Assembly (NCBI RefSeq): GCF_028416635.1
Contig: NZ_CP114013.1
Coordinates: 4,712,001-4,776,000 of the forward strand
Length of the DNA: 64,000 nucleotides
From: Baekduia alba
Lineage (GTDB): Bacteria > Actinomycetota > Thermoleophilia > Solirubrobacterales > Solirubrobacteraceae
Direction of reading: 5' to 3'
In this document: in pieces, positions 40,433-48,540 of the stretch
How the letters are laid out: each line of letters opens with the position of its first letter
Position numbering within the stretch: the stretch's first letter is position 1
The notes under the pieces: model-generated
What the model saw: only the letters and a program-made list of their open reading frames with translations
Told to the model about the DNA's origin: nothing
Database searches by the model: none
Translations under genes and position numbers: made by a program

Positions 40433-41783
40433 CGGCGTGCTTCTTGGCCGCGGACTTCCTCGCCGCGGCCTTCTTCTTGGCGGCGGACTTCTTCGCCTTG
40501 ACGCTGGCGGACTTCGCCTTGGGCTTGGACTTCCTGTGCGTCACGGGGCGCTTGACCGGCGGCTTGGTCGTCGACGTCGGCGTCGTGGGCTTGGTCGTGA
40601 CGGGCGGCGTCGTCGGGGTCGGCGTCGGCTTCGGCGCAGGCGTGGGGGTCGGCGTCGGCGTCGGCGTGGGAGTCGGCGTCGGCGTCGGCGTGGGAGTCGG
40701 CGTCGGCGTCGGCGTGACCGGGGCCGCCGGGGTGGCACTCGCCAGCGAGCTCGGCGTCTCGGCGGCCAGGCCGGCCGGCGCGGCGCTCGCGCTCAGCGCC
40801 GACAGGCACGGGCTGCCCGATGCGAGGCGGAAGTCCGTGCTGGCCCGGTTGACGAACTTCGGGTCGCCGCTGACGTTGCTGCCCATCGTGAAGCCGCCGC
40901 CGCTCGTGTCGTAGGCGCCCTTGGCGGCCGACCCGATGCAGTTGTTGCGGACGACGTTGTTGGTGCCGACGGGGTTGCCGGCCGGGTACCACGACTCGAC
41001 GTTGGTGCGGATCGTCGAGTCCGAGATGATGTTGTTCTCGACGATGCTGTTGCTCGACGCGGTGCCGCCGTCGCCGGAGAAGATGACGCCCTCGCCGTTG
41101 CCGGTGATGATGTTGCCGCGCACGACCGTGCCCTGGGCGTTGGGGTACAGCTGCACGCCGCGGTCGGCGTTGTTGTAGATGACGTTGTCGAGGATCTGCG
41201 TGTTGTCGGCCGCCACGACGTAGATGCCGTGGTTGCGGTTCGTGCCCGGGCCGCCGCAGTCGTGGATGCGGTTGCCGCGGATGACCGTGCCGGCGGCGCG
41301 GCCCCAGCCGTCGTCGTTGCCGATGTTGAAGCAGATGACCGTGTGCTCGTTGCTGACGTCGTTGCCGACGAACGTGTCGTTGTTGCCGTTGACCGTCGGC
41401 GAGGGCAGCCCGGAGCTGTTGGCGCCGTCGAGCAGGAGGTTCGAGACCGTCACGCGGTCGGCGCCCTGCTTGATCCAGAAGCGGCCGACGACCTTGGCCT
41501 TCTCGCCGGGGTAGGACGTGAGCGTGATCTGCGCACGCGACACCGCGACGTTCTGGCCGTAGGTGCCGGCGCGCAGGCAGCCGGTCTGACCGGGCGCGAG
41601 CGTGTCGGCGAGCTTCTGCGCGGAGCGCAGCGGCGCGGCGACGGTCCCAGCCGCGGCGTCGTTGCCGGTGGTCGACGCGACCTTGTCGCAGGTGGTTGCG
41701 GCCTGGGCGGGCGAGCCCGCAGCAAGCGCCAGTACTGAGCTGCCGATAACGACGGCGAGCGTGGGAACGGTGGGGAGACGCAC
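40422..41783 (-). CDS. secreted right-handed beta-helix protein with Thr-Pro linker and Lys/Ala-rich tail
   Basis: A 453-residue exported protein. Signal peptide (about 1-28, ending SPAQAA), then a parallel beta-helix (about 35-340) with Asn-ladder turns such as GVQLYPNAQGTVVRGNIITG and GEGVIFSGDGGT, as in pectate-lyase-like and alginate-epimerase-like proteins. Then a (Thr-Pro)n linker and a strongly basic tail (KSAAKKKAAARKSAAKKHAA). The tail could bind acidic polysaccharide or cell wall. GTG 41783 has AAAGG upstream. A c-di-GMP-I riboswitch precedes it. A paralogue lies at 51.7 kb. Confidence 0.85.
   Translation of the reverse strand: MRLPTVPTLAVVIGSSVLALAAGSPAQAATTCDKVASTTGNDAAAGTVAAPLRSAQKLADTLAPGQTGCLRAGTYGQNVAVSRAQITLTSYPGEKAKVVGRFWIKQGADRVTVSNLLLDGANSSGLPSPTVNGNNDTFVGNDVSNEHTVICFNIGNDDGWGRAAGTVIRGNRIHDCGGPGTNRNHGIYVVAADNTQILDNVIYNNADRGVQLYPNAQGTVVRGNIITGNGEGVIFSGDGGTASSNSIVENNIISDSTIRTNVESWYPAGNPVGTNNVVRNNCIGSAAKGAYDTSGGGFTMGSNVSGDPKFVNRASTDFRLASGSPCLSALSASAAPAGLAAETPSSLASATPAAPVTPTPTPTPTPTPTPTPTPTPTPTPTPAPKPTPTPTTPPVTTKPTTPTSTTKPPVKRPVTHRKSKPKAKSASVKAKKSAAKKKAAARKSAAKKHAARR
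40642..40713. repeat. 24-bp in-frame tandem repeat (three copies) encoding Thr-Pro
   Basis: Three near-identical 24-bp units (GTGGGAGTCGGCGTCGGCGT-like) code for the Thr-Pro linker. The unit is a multiple of three, so copy changes alter linker length without a frameshift. Confidence 0.75.
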
Positions 41784-41833
41784 AGGTGGACCTTTGGGGG
41801 CTTGGTGCTCTTTCGGCCCGCCGTCCACTCGGG

Positions 41834-41926
41834 TGCCTGTCTTCGGCGGCCCGGCTGACTCCGTGTCGGAGCCCCGTGGCTTTGCGTCCCGTCCTCACGA
41901 ACGGTTTGCCTTTGTCGACAGCGTTG
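41834..41926 (-). ncRNA. cyclic di-GMP-I (GEMM) riboswitch
   Basis: On the minus strand the core consensus is present: AAAGGCAAACC, then a GGACGGGACGCAAAGCC segment and CACGGGGCTCC, followed by CAGCCGGGCCGCC. CTGTC at the 5' side and GACAG at the 3' side close the outer stem. Downstream, GTGGAC (41823-41828) can pair with GTCCAC (41786-41791) next to the AAAGG ribosome-binding site of the beta-helix gene, a plausible translation-control switch. Ligand identity rests on the consensus match. Confidence 0.88.
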
Positions 41927-42034
41927 CCGCTTTCCTTAGGAGGATCGTGTCGCCGCAGTCGAAGCTGCAGCGACGGTCCAAGATCTGGACAGATGGCCCA
42001 AGGCAGGTCAGCCGGAAGACCCGGCGGGGCCGCC

Positions 42035-42805
42035 TCAGGCCCGCGAGAGCGCGATGCGGGCGCGCTCGAGCGGCGCCATCGCGCGCGAGGCGCGGACGGC
42101 CCGGGCCAGCGGCGAGAGCTTGATCCGCGCGCGCAACGGCCCGTCGTCGTGGAAGATCGGCGCGCGCGGCCACGCCAGCGGGCGCGGCTCCGGAAGCTTG
42201 CGTGGGATCGTCCCGGCGGCCTCGTACCCGGCCGCGGCGGTGGCGCGCTCGACGCGCGCGTCGGCGTCGCCGTAGGGATAGGCGAGCGAGGTGCACGGGA
42301 CGCCGAGGCGCTCCTCGATCGTCGCCTTGGACCCCTCCAGCTCCTCGCGCAGCGCCGCGTCGTCGTCGACCTGCGTGAGGTGCGGGTGCGAGCGGGTGTG
42401 GGAGCCGATCTCCCAGCCGTCGCGCTGCAGCCCGGCCAGCTCGTCCCAGCCCAGCGCGTGCAACTCGTCCTCGTGCTCGGTGCCGAGCCAGCGGTCGATG
42501 CCCGGCCAGCGCATCGGCCGCGGATCGTCGACCCAGTCGGTCGGGACGAACAGCGTGCCCGGCATCGCATAGCGGTCGAGGATCGGCTTGGCGAGCTCCA
42601 GGACCGAGCGGTAGTTGTCGTCGAACGTCACGACGACGGTCCGGCCGGCATCCGGGGCGCGGAGCGCGTCGGTGAAGCGCGCGCCGCGGTAACCGCGACG
42701 CGCGAGACCGCCGAGCTGGCGGTCGAGCGCCTCGGGCGTGACCGAGAGCGCCGCCGGCCAGGTCGGGCTCACGGCGTGGTAGCAGAGGACGAGAAGATCG
42801 CTCAC
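42035..42805 (-). CDS. polysaccharide deacetylase (NodB homology domain)
   Basis: A 256-residue CE4-type deacetylase. CYHAV at the start, the TFDD motif (60-63) and HTRSH with the two metal histidines (136 and 140) are present, and the YPYGDAD motif follows. No signal peptide, so it may act in the cytosol or be non-classically exported. GTG 42805 starts VSDLLVLCYHAV; ATG 42886 would add an unlikely leader. It probably trims acetyl groups from amino sugars of the exopolysaccharide. Confidence 0.85.
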   Translation of the reverse strand: MSDLLVLCYHAVSPTWPAALSVTPEALDRQLGGLARRGYRGARFTDALRAPDAGRTVVVTFDDNYRSVLELAKPILDRYAMPGTLFVPTDWVDDPRPMRWPGIDRWLGTEHEDELHALGWDELAGLQRDGWEIGSHTRSHPHLTQVDDDAALREELEGSKATIEERLGVPCTSLAYPYGDADARVERATAAAGYEAAGTIPRKLPEPRPLAWPRAPIFHDDGPLRARIKLSPLARAVRASRAMAPLERARIALSRA

Positions 42806-42903
42806 GGCGAGGTGGGCACGCCCGGCTCCGGCGGTTCGGCCGAAATCCAGACGGGGGTCGTAGGATACGTCGCCGATGCCGTTCACGCCGCCGCGCCGCT
42901 GAC

Positions 42904-44394
42904 GTGCAGGAGGACAGCGTCACCCGCAACGCGGCGTTCGCGTTCGCCGCCAAGATGGTCGGCGCGGTCCTCACGGCCGCCCTGACGATCTTCCTCGGCC
43001 GCAACCTCAGCGAGCAGGCCTACGGCGCCTTCGCCTTCGCGTTGAGCGTCGGGATGCTCGTCTCGTTGGTGTCCGACCTCAGCATCTCGTCCTCGGCGCA
43101 GCGCTTCGTCAGCGAGCGCCGCGACGACCTGGAGGGCGCGGCCGACGTCGTCCGCATCTCGCTGCGGGCCAAGGTGCTGCTCGCCTTCGCCACCTCGGCC
43201 GCGCTGTTCGCTGTGGCCGTGCCGCTGTGCGACGTGTTCGGCGTCCCGGAGGCGGTCTGGGCGGTCCGCGGCGTCGCGGTCTCGGCCTGTAGCGAGACGC
43301 TGTTCCTGTTCGTCCTGGCGACGTTCGTCTCGCTCGCCCGCATCCGCTACAACGCGCTGATCGCGTTCTGCGAGAGCGCGGTCGAGGTCAGCGCGTCGGT
43401 CGTCCTCGTGCTGCTCGGCGCGGGCGCGGGCGGCGCCGCCTTCGGGCGCGCGATCGGCTACGCGGTCGGCCTCGTCGTCGGGCTCGTCCTGCTCGGGCGC
43501 CTGCTCGGCTCGCTGCGGCGCGCGCCGCAGGCCCGGCGCCCGAACGCGGTCACGCGCGAGCAGATCCTCCGCTACGCGGCCCCGCTGATCGCGGTCGACG
43601 TGGCCTTCCGGCTGTTCGAGAGCATCGACGTCCTGCTCATCGCCGCGATCCTGGGCAGCGCCGAGAAGGTCGCCGCGTTCGAGCTGCCGATGCGCCTGGC
43701 GGCGTTCCTCGACTACCCCGTCGCGGCGATCTCCTCGGCGGTCGCGCCCCGGCTGGCGCGCGGCTCCAGCGGGCCCGACGTCCGGACGTTCGTCGCCGCG
43801 CTGCGGCTGACCACGATCATCCAGCTGGTCTGGGTCGCGCCGCTGCTCGTGTGGCCGGAGACGATCATCCACCTCCTGTTCGGCGACAAGTTCCCGGAGG
43901 CGCCGGGCGTGCTGCGCGCGCTCGTGCCGTTCGTCGTGCTCGCGGGCATCGCGCAGCTGGTGACCGTCAGCGTCAACTACCTCGGCGAGGGCCGCCGGCG
44001 CGTGCCGATCGCGATCGCGATGGTGACCATCAACGTGGTGATCGACGTCACGCTGCTGCCGACGCTCGGCGTCGTCGCGGCGGCGATCGGGACCAGCGTC
44101 GCCTACATCGTCTGGGTCCCGTCGCACATCCTGATCCTCAACCGCAGCGCCGGCGTCCCGATCCGGCCCGTGGTGGTCACGACGCTGCGCGGCCTCGTGG
44201 CGGCCGGCGCGATGTCCGCCGTGCTGCTGGCGCTCGGCACCGGCGACCTGCCGCTGTGGCGCATCCTCGCGGGCGCGGTCGCCGGCCCGCTGGCCTACGC
44301 CGCCGCGCTGGTCGTCACGCGCGAGCTCCGACGACAGGACGCGCGGGACCTGCAGGACCTGCTGCGTCGTCGTCGGGGTCCCGCGGTCCCGTGA
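42904..44394 (+). CDS. polysaccharide flippase (Wzx/MOP family)
   Basis: A 496-residue membrane protein with about 12-14 helices of the MOP flippase family. NAAFAFAAKMVGAVLTAAL is the first helix and FLGRNLSEQAYGAFAFALS the second, typical of Wzx. It moves lipid-linked repeat units across the membrane. GTG start 42904, 19 bp from the divergent frame of the deacetylase region. The last 80 bp overlap the convergent polymerase gene. Confidence 0.88.
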   Translation: MQEDSVTRNAAFAFAAKMVGAVLTAALTIFLGRNLSEQAYGAFAFALSVGMLVSLVSDLSISSSAQRFVSERRDDLEGAADVVRISLRAKVLLAFATSAALFAVAVPLCDVFGVPEAVWAVRGVAVSACSETLFLFVLATFVSLARIRYNALIAFCESAVEVSASVVLVLLGAGAGGAAFGRAIGYAVGLVVGLVLLGRLLGSLRRAPQARRPNAVTREQILRYAAPLIAVDVAFRLFESIDVLLIAAILGSAEKVAAFELPMRLAAFLDYPVAAISSAVAPRLARGSSGPDVRTFVAALRLTTIIQLVWVAPLLVWPETIIHLLFGDKFPEAPGVLRALVPFVVLAGIAQLVTVSVNYLGEGRRRVPIAIAMVTINVVIDVTLLPTLGVVAAAIGTSVAYIVWVPSHILILNRSAGVPIRPVVVTTLRGLVAAGAMSAVLLALGTGDLPLWRILAGAVAGPLAYAAALVVTRELRRQDARDLQDLLRRRRGPAVP

Positions 44395-45799
44395 GGGCCA
44401 GCGGCGCCGGGCCGCCGGCCACGCCGGGATCGCGCGCCGCCTCCGAGCGGCTGCGCGCGACCGCGAGCAGGACGGGGCCGAGCGCGAAGACCAGCCACAT
44501 GACCTTCTTGTAGTTCTCGGAGATGAAGAACAGCGACGCCGCGTAGCCGGCGCAGCCGACGACCAGCCCGCGGCACAGGATCTCGAGGCGCTCGTCGTCC
44601 TGGGCCTCGAACGTCTTGACGGCCAGCCACATGCTCCGGGCGCACATCACGACGATCGCGAGGAACAGCGCCAGGCCGACGGCACCGAGCTCCGCCAGCG
44701 TGCCGAGGTAGGTGTTGTGCGCGATCTTCGGCGCGGTGAGGATCAGGTCGCCGCGCTCGAACGCGCCCGGCCGCAGCAGGTAGTGCACCGAGGAGGTGAT
44801 GTACTGGCCGGTGCCGATGCCGCGGATCGGATGGGCGTCGAACATGCGCAGGCCGATCGTCCACAGGTCGATGCGTCCCGACCCGCCGTTGGACACGAGC
44901 ACGCGGTCCCGCGCGTCGCTCGACGCGAAGACCGCGAAGTAGGTGATCGCGAGCAGCGCGACGCCGAACGCAGCCGCCACCACGCGACCGCGCCAGCGGC
45001 CGCCGACGACGATGGCGACCATCCCGGCGATCGCGAGGCCGATCAGACCGCCGCGCGACAGGGTCGCCGCGATCCCGGCCAGGCACAGCAGGGCGACGAA
45101 CCCCGCCCCGAGCCGCGCGCGGACGTCGATGTGGCGGTTGACCACGAACGCCGCGCCGAGCGCGAAGCCGATCACCAGCGCCGCGGCCAGCTCGTTGGGG
45201 TCGCCGGCCGTGCCGGACGCGCGCGAGACGTCGTACTGCGACGCGTTCGGCGCGTCGACGATGCCGGAGACCGCGGCGACGCCGGCGCCGACCAGCAGGA
45301 CGCCGAACAGCCGCACGACGTCCTCGCGGTTGCGCACGGCGGTGTAGGCGATCGGGATCAGCAGCGCGTTGAGCGCGTAGCGCGTCACGCTCGTCGCGGC
45401 CTCCCCGCGGTCCTCCGACCAGGTGATCGAGATCGCCGTCCAGCCGACGAAGAGCAGCAACACGTACATCAAGCCCGGGCGCTCGGCGAACGGGTTGCGC
45501 ACGTCGCGCCGCGACGACGTCATCATCGCCAGCCAGGAGCCGGCGATCACGATGCCGGCGACCTTGGCCAGGCTGAACCCCTGCAGCGTCGACAGCGTCT
45601 CCATGTAGGCGAAGAGCATCATCACCGCGAAGCCGGCGAACAGGTCGACGAGGACGATGCCCACGAACGTCAGGCCGACGGCCGCGCCGATCCCGAGCTT
45701 GGGGTCGACGCCGCTCAGCACCCCGAGGATCAGCGCGACGAAGCCCGCACCCAGCGGGATCAGGACCTGCGGGGAGGGAAGGCTCCGCCCGGCGGGCAC
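44315..45799 (-). CDS. O-antigen ligase/polymerase-like membrane protein
   Basis: A 494-residue protein with about 11-12 helices. The large outside loop and the RGIGTGQYI... APKIAHNTYLGTLAELGAVGL segment match the O-antigen ligase (Wzy_C) domain. It joins or polymerises repeat units outside the membrane. GTG start 45799, 4 bp after the Wzz/BY-kinase stop, so the two are cotranscribed. It overlaps the flippase gene tail to tail by 80 bp, the longest such overlap here. Confidence 0.87.
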   Translation of the reverse strand: MPAGRSLPSPQVLIPLGAGFVALILGVLSGVDPKLGIGAAVGLTFVGIVLVDLFAGFAVMMLFAYMETLSTLQGFSLAKVAGIVIAGSWLAMMTSSRRDVRNPFAERPGLMYVLLLFVGWTAISITWSEDRGEAATSVTRYALNALLIPIAYTAVRNREDVVRLFGVLLVGAGVAAVSGIVDAPNASQYDVSRASGTAGDPNELAAALVIGFALGAAFVVNRHIDVRARLGAGFVALLCLAGIAATLSRGGLIGLAIAGMVAIVVGGRWRGRVVAAAFGVALLAITYFAVFASSDARDRVLVSNGGSGRIDLWTIGLRMFDAHPIRGIGTGQYITSSVHYLLRPGAFERGDLILTAPKIAHNTYLGTLAELGAVGLALFLAIVVMCARSMWLAVKTFEAQDDERLEILCRGLVVGCAGYAASLFFISENYKKVMWLVFALGPVLLAVARSRSEAARDPGVAGGPAPLALTGPRDPDDDAAGPAGPARPVVGARA

Positions 45800-45803
45800 G
45801 GCG

Positions 45804-47366
45804 TCAGCTGACGGGCTCGGGCGGCCCGGGCGCCGGCTCTTGCGGACGTCCGGCGTAGTAGTACGCGGACTCCACGATGTGCTCGGTGCCCAGCAGCGCG
45901 ACGCCGGCCGGCGTGATGCCGCCCTGCGCGAGCAGCTCGCCGAGGTCGGTGAGGCGGTTAAGGCGGCTCACGCCCAGGCGCGAGACCATGAGCACGGCGT
46001 CGACCTGCTGCGCGAGCGCCAGCGCGTCGATGACCTCGGTGAGCGGCGGCGAGTCGATGATCACGAAGTCGGCCAGGCCCTTGGCCGCGCGCAGGAGCTC
46101 CTGCGCCGCGGGCAGCGACAGCCGGTCGATGGCCACGAGCCCACCGCCGTCGGCGAGCAGGAAGTCGAGGTGCGGGCTGATCTCCGCGACCGAGAACAGC
46201 GCGTCCTCGAGCCGCGCCTGGCCGATCAGCACCGAGCCGAGGCCCTCCACCGGCCGGGCGCCGATCGCCTTGGCGATCGTCGGGCGGCGCAGGTCGGCCT
46301 CGATGAGGATCGTGTCGTAGCCGGCCGTCGCGAACGCGTGGGCGAGGTTCAGGGCCGTCGTCGTCTTGCCCTCGCCGGTGGCGGAGCTCGTGACGAGGAT
46401 CGAGTGGCTGCCCTCGCCGAGGGTGGCCGCCAGCGTCGCGCGCAGCGTCCGGAAGGCCTCCGACGTGTCGACGGGCATCGCGTCCGGCGGCACCGGGCCG
46501 CCCTGGCTCACCGAGCGGCGATCGGGCACGCGGGCGAGGATCGGCAGGCGGAACACGTCGCGCAGCTGCGACTCGCGCCGCAGGCGCGGGTCGAGCGTCT
46601 GGGCCAGGAACGCCGCGCCGAGGCCGAGGATGAGGCCGGCGACGATGCCGGCGACGATCGACAGCTTGGTCTTGGGCGACGTCGGAGACGTCGGCGTGAC
46701 CGCGCGCGCCGCGACGCGCACCGTCGGGTCGTCGCCCTGGCGCAGCGCCTGGAGGTCCGCGACGCGCTCGCCGAGCGTGCCGGTGCCGGTCTGGTCGGCG
46801 GCGGGCAGCTTGGCGACCTGCGCCTGCAGGCGCGGGATCAGCGTGTCGAGCTGCTCGTGCAGGATGCGCGTGCGCTCGTCGACGGCGGCCCGCGCGTAGG
46901 CGTTGGCCAGCTCCTGGGCCCCCGCCGCGGTCGAGGCCTCGGCGCGGACGGCGACGAGGTTGCTCTGCGCGATCGGCTCGACGGTCATCTTGTCGAGGAT
47001 CCCGCCGGGCGGGTCGCTGAGCTTGAGGCGCCGGCCGGCCAGCGCCGCGATGTTGTTGGTGCTGATCAGGCGCGCCGCGGTCGTGACCACCTGCGTGGGG
47101 TCGTTGGACTCGGTGATCAGCCCGAGCCCGTCGGTCGAGGCGTCGCCCTGGACGACCGGCGTGACGAGGACGTCGGTCTCGGCCTCGTAGACCTTGGGGG
47201 CCACGGCCACGTAGATGATCGCCGCGATCGTGGCCAGCACGGTCACGCCCGCGACCAGCCACCACCGCTCGCGGACCGTCGAGAGATAGCGGGCGAAGCC
47301 TTGGAGCTCTGCGCGAGGTGCGAGCCACGCAGGCGTCGAAGGACGAGGCGCCTGGGATGCGGCCAT
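45804..47366 (-). CDS. polysaccharide co-polymerase with BY-kinase domain (Wzz-CpsD type)
   Basis: A 520-residue chain-length regulator and tyrosine kinase in one chain. Membrane helices at 36-54 and 236-254 flank a Wzz loop domain. The BY-kinase has Walker A SSATGEGKT (327-335), Walker A' ILIEAD (353-358) and Walker B VIIDS (435-439). A tyrosine cluster SAYYYAG near the C-terminus is the usual autophosphorylation site. The CpsB-type phosphatase at 38 kb is the likely partner. ATG 47366 with TAGTAT six bases upstream. Confidence 0.93.
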   Translation of the reverse strand: MAASQAPRPSTPAWLAPRAELQGFARYLSTVRERWWLVAGVTVLATIAAIIYVAVAPKVYEAETDVLVTPVVQGDASTDGLGLITESNDPTQVVTTAARLISTNNIAALAGRRLKLSDPPGGILDKMTVEPIAQSNLVAVRAEASTAAGAQELANAYARAAVDERTRILHEQLDTLIPRLQAQVAKLPAADQTGTGTLGERVADLQALRQGDDPTVRVAARAVTPTSPTSPKTKLSIVAGIVAGLILGLGAAFLAQTLDPRLRRESQLRDVFRLPILARVPDRRSVSQGGPVPPDAMPVDTSEAFRTLRATLAATLGEGSHSILVTSSATGEGKTTTALNLAHAFATAGYDTILIEADLRRPTIAKAIGARPVEGLGSVLIGQARLEDALFSVAEISPHLDFLLADGGGLVAIDRLSLPAAQELLRAAKGLADFVIIDSPPLTEVIDALALAQQVDAVLMVSRLGVSRLNRLTDLGELLAQGGITPAGVALLGTEHIVESAYYYAGRPQEPAPGPPEPVS

Positions 47367-47372
47367 TGCCGC

Positions 47373-47378
47373 ATACTA
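47373..47378 (-). promoter_or_regulatory. -10 element, leaderless promoter of the Wzz/BY-kinase gene
   Basis: TAGTAT on the minus strand, six bases before ATG 47366. The divergent GT2 gene must start from the same small gap. Confidence 0.5.
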
Positions 47379-47427
47379 GGTCATCGTGCGGCCAGCTTGG
47401 ACGGTTGGTCGGCGCCGCGACAGATCC

Positions 47428-48537
47428 ATGACCGACGCCCCAGGAAGACCGCCCGTCGCCGTGAGCGTGCTCGTGCCCGTGCTCGACGAGGCGGAGAGCA
47501 TCGAGGCCACCGTCGCGGTGATGGCGTCGCAGCGGTTCGACGGCCTTCTGGAGTTCCTGTTCGCCGACGGCGGCTCGGCCGACGGCACGCGTGAGCGGCT
47601 CGCCGCGATGGCGCGGCGCGACCCGCGCATCCGGGTGCTCGACAACCCGCTGCGCGGGACCGCGAGCGGCCTGAACGTCTGCCTGCGCGAGGCGCGCGGG
47701 ACCTACGTGGCGCGCATGGACGGCCACACGTTCTATCCCCCGGACTACCTGGCGCGCGGCGTCGCGCGCCTGGAGCGCGGCGACGTCGCGTGGGTCGCCG
47801 GCCCGCAGCTGCCCGAGGCGCGCGGGCCCGTGTCGCAGGGCGTCGTCGACGCGCTCGCCAGCCCGCTCGGCCGCGGCGCCTCCAAGAAGTGGGCGGCTGG
47901 GGAGGCGGAGTTCGACCTCGACACCGGCGTCTTCTGCGGCGTGTGGCGCCGCGCCGACGTCCTCGCCCACGACGGCTGGGACGAGGGCTGGCCGCGCAAC
48001 CAGGACTCCGAGATGGCGGCGCGCTTCCTGCGGCGCGGGCAGCGGATCGTCTGCGTGCCGGCGATGGCCGCGCGCTACCTGCCGCGCGACTCGGCCCGCG
48101 GGCTCTGGCGCCAGTACCGCGGCTACGGCGAGTACCGGGCGCGGACCGCGCTGCGCCATCCCACCAGCCTGCGCCGCTCGGCGCTGCTGCCGCCGCTCGT
48201 CGTGGTCGACGTCGCGACCGCCGTCCTGGCGCCCTCGCGCCCGGTGCGTCGCCTGGCCCGCGTGGGCGCTGCGCTCTACGGCCTCGCGATCGGCGCGGGC
48301 GCCGCGCGGACCGCGCGGGAGCACGGGCCGGCGCGCGGCCTGCGGGTCGCGCAGGTCCTGCTGACGATGCACCTCGCGCACGGCGTCGGGTTCTTCGCCG
48401 GCGCGCGACGCTGGGGCATGCCGTGGCGGGCGGTCACGGTCGCCGCGGGCCTGCCGCCGCGCGAGGCCGAGCGCGCGCCCTTCCCGGGCCCGGTCGACGC
48501 GCCGAGCCTCGCGGCCGCTACCGAGCAGGAGCGCTGA
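47428..48537 (+). CDS. GT2 family glycosyltransferase (ExoA-like)
   Basis: A 369-residue inverting glycosyltransferase. VSVLVPVLDEAESIEATV begins the GT-A fold, FLFADGGSADGT is the first nucleotide motif, ARMDGHTFYPPDYL carries the DxD-like metal site, and PRNQDSEM the catalytic ED. C-terminal hydrophobic helices anchor it to the membrane. It resembles succinoglycan ExoA. ATG 47428 is used; GTG 47386 is also open and lies near a TACTAG box. Three bases separate it from the following GT4 gene. Confidence 0.88.
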   Translation: MTDAPGRPPVAVSVLVPVLDEAESIEATVAVMASQRFDGLLEFLFADGGSADGTRERLAAMARRDPRIRVLDNPLRGTASGLNVCLREARGTYVARMDGHTFYPPDYLARGVARLERGDVAWVAGPQLPEARGPVSQGVVDALASPLGRGASKKWAAGEAEFDLDTGVFCGVWRRADVLAHDGWDEGWPRNQDSEMAARFLRRGQRIVCVPAMAARYLPRDSARGLWRQYRGYGEYRARTALRHPTSLRRSALLPPLVVVDVATAVLAPSRPVRRLARVGAALYGLAIGAGAARTAREHGPARGLRVAQVLLTMHLAHGVGFFAGARRWGMPWRAVTVAAGLPPREAERAPFPGPVDAPSLAAATEQER

Positions 48538-48540
48538 GCG

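Noticed and set aside
40437-41738. 433-codon plus-strand frame across the beta-helix gene
   Set aside because: Composition is Arg/Gly/Ala-rich without a domain; the minus strand encodes a clear secreted beta-helix protein with riboswitch and signal peptide.
47374-47386. TACTAG box and GTG 47386 as a firm GT2 start
   Set aside because: The box does not end in T as the other -10 elements do, and the extra 14 residues have no family match; ATG 47428 is kept with this as an alternative.
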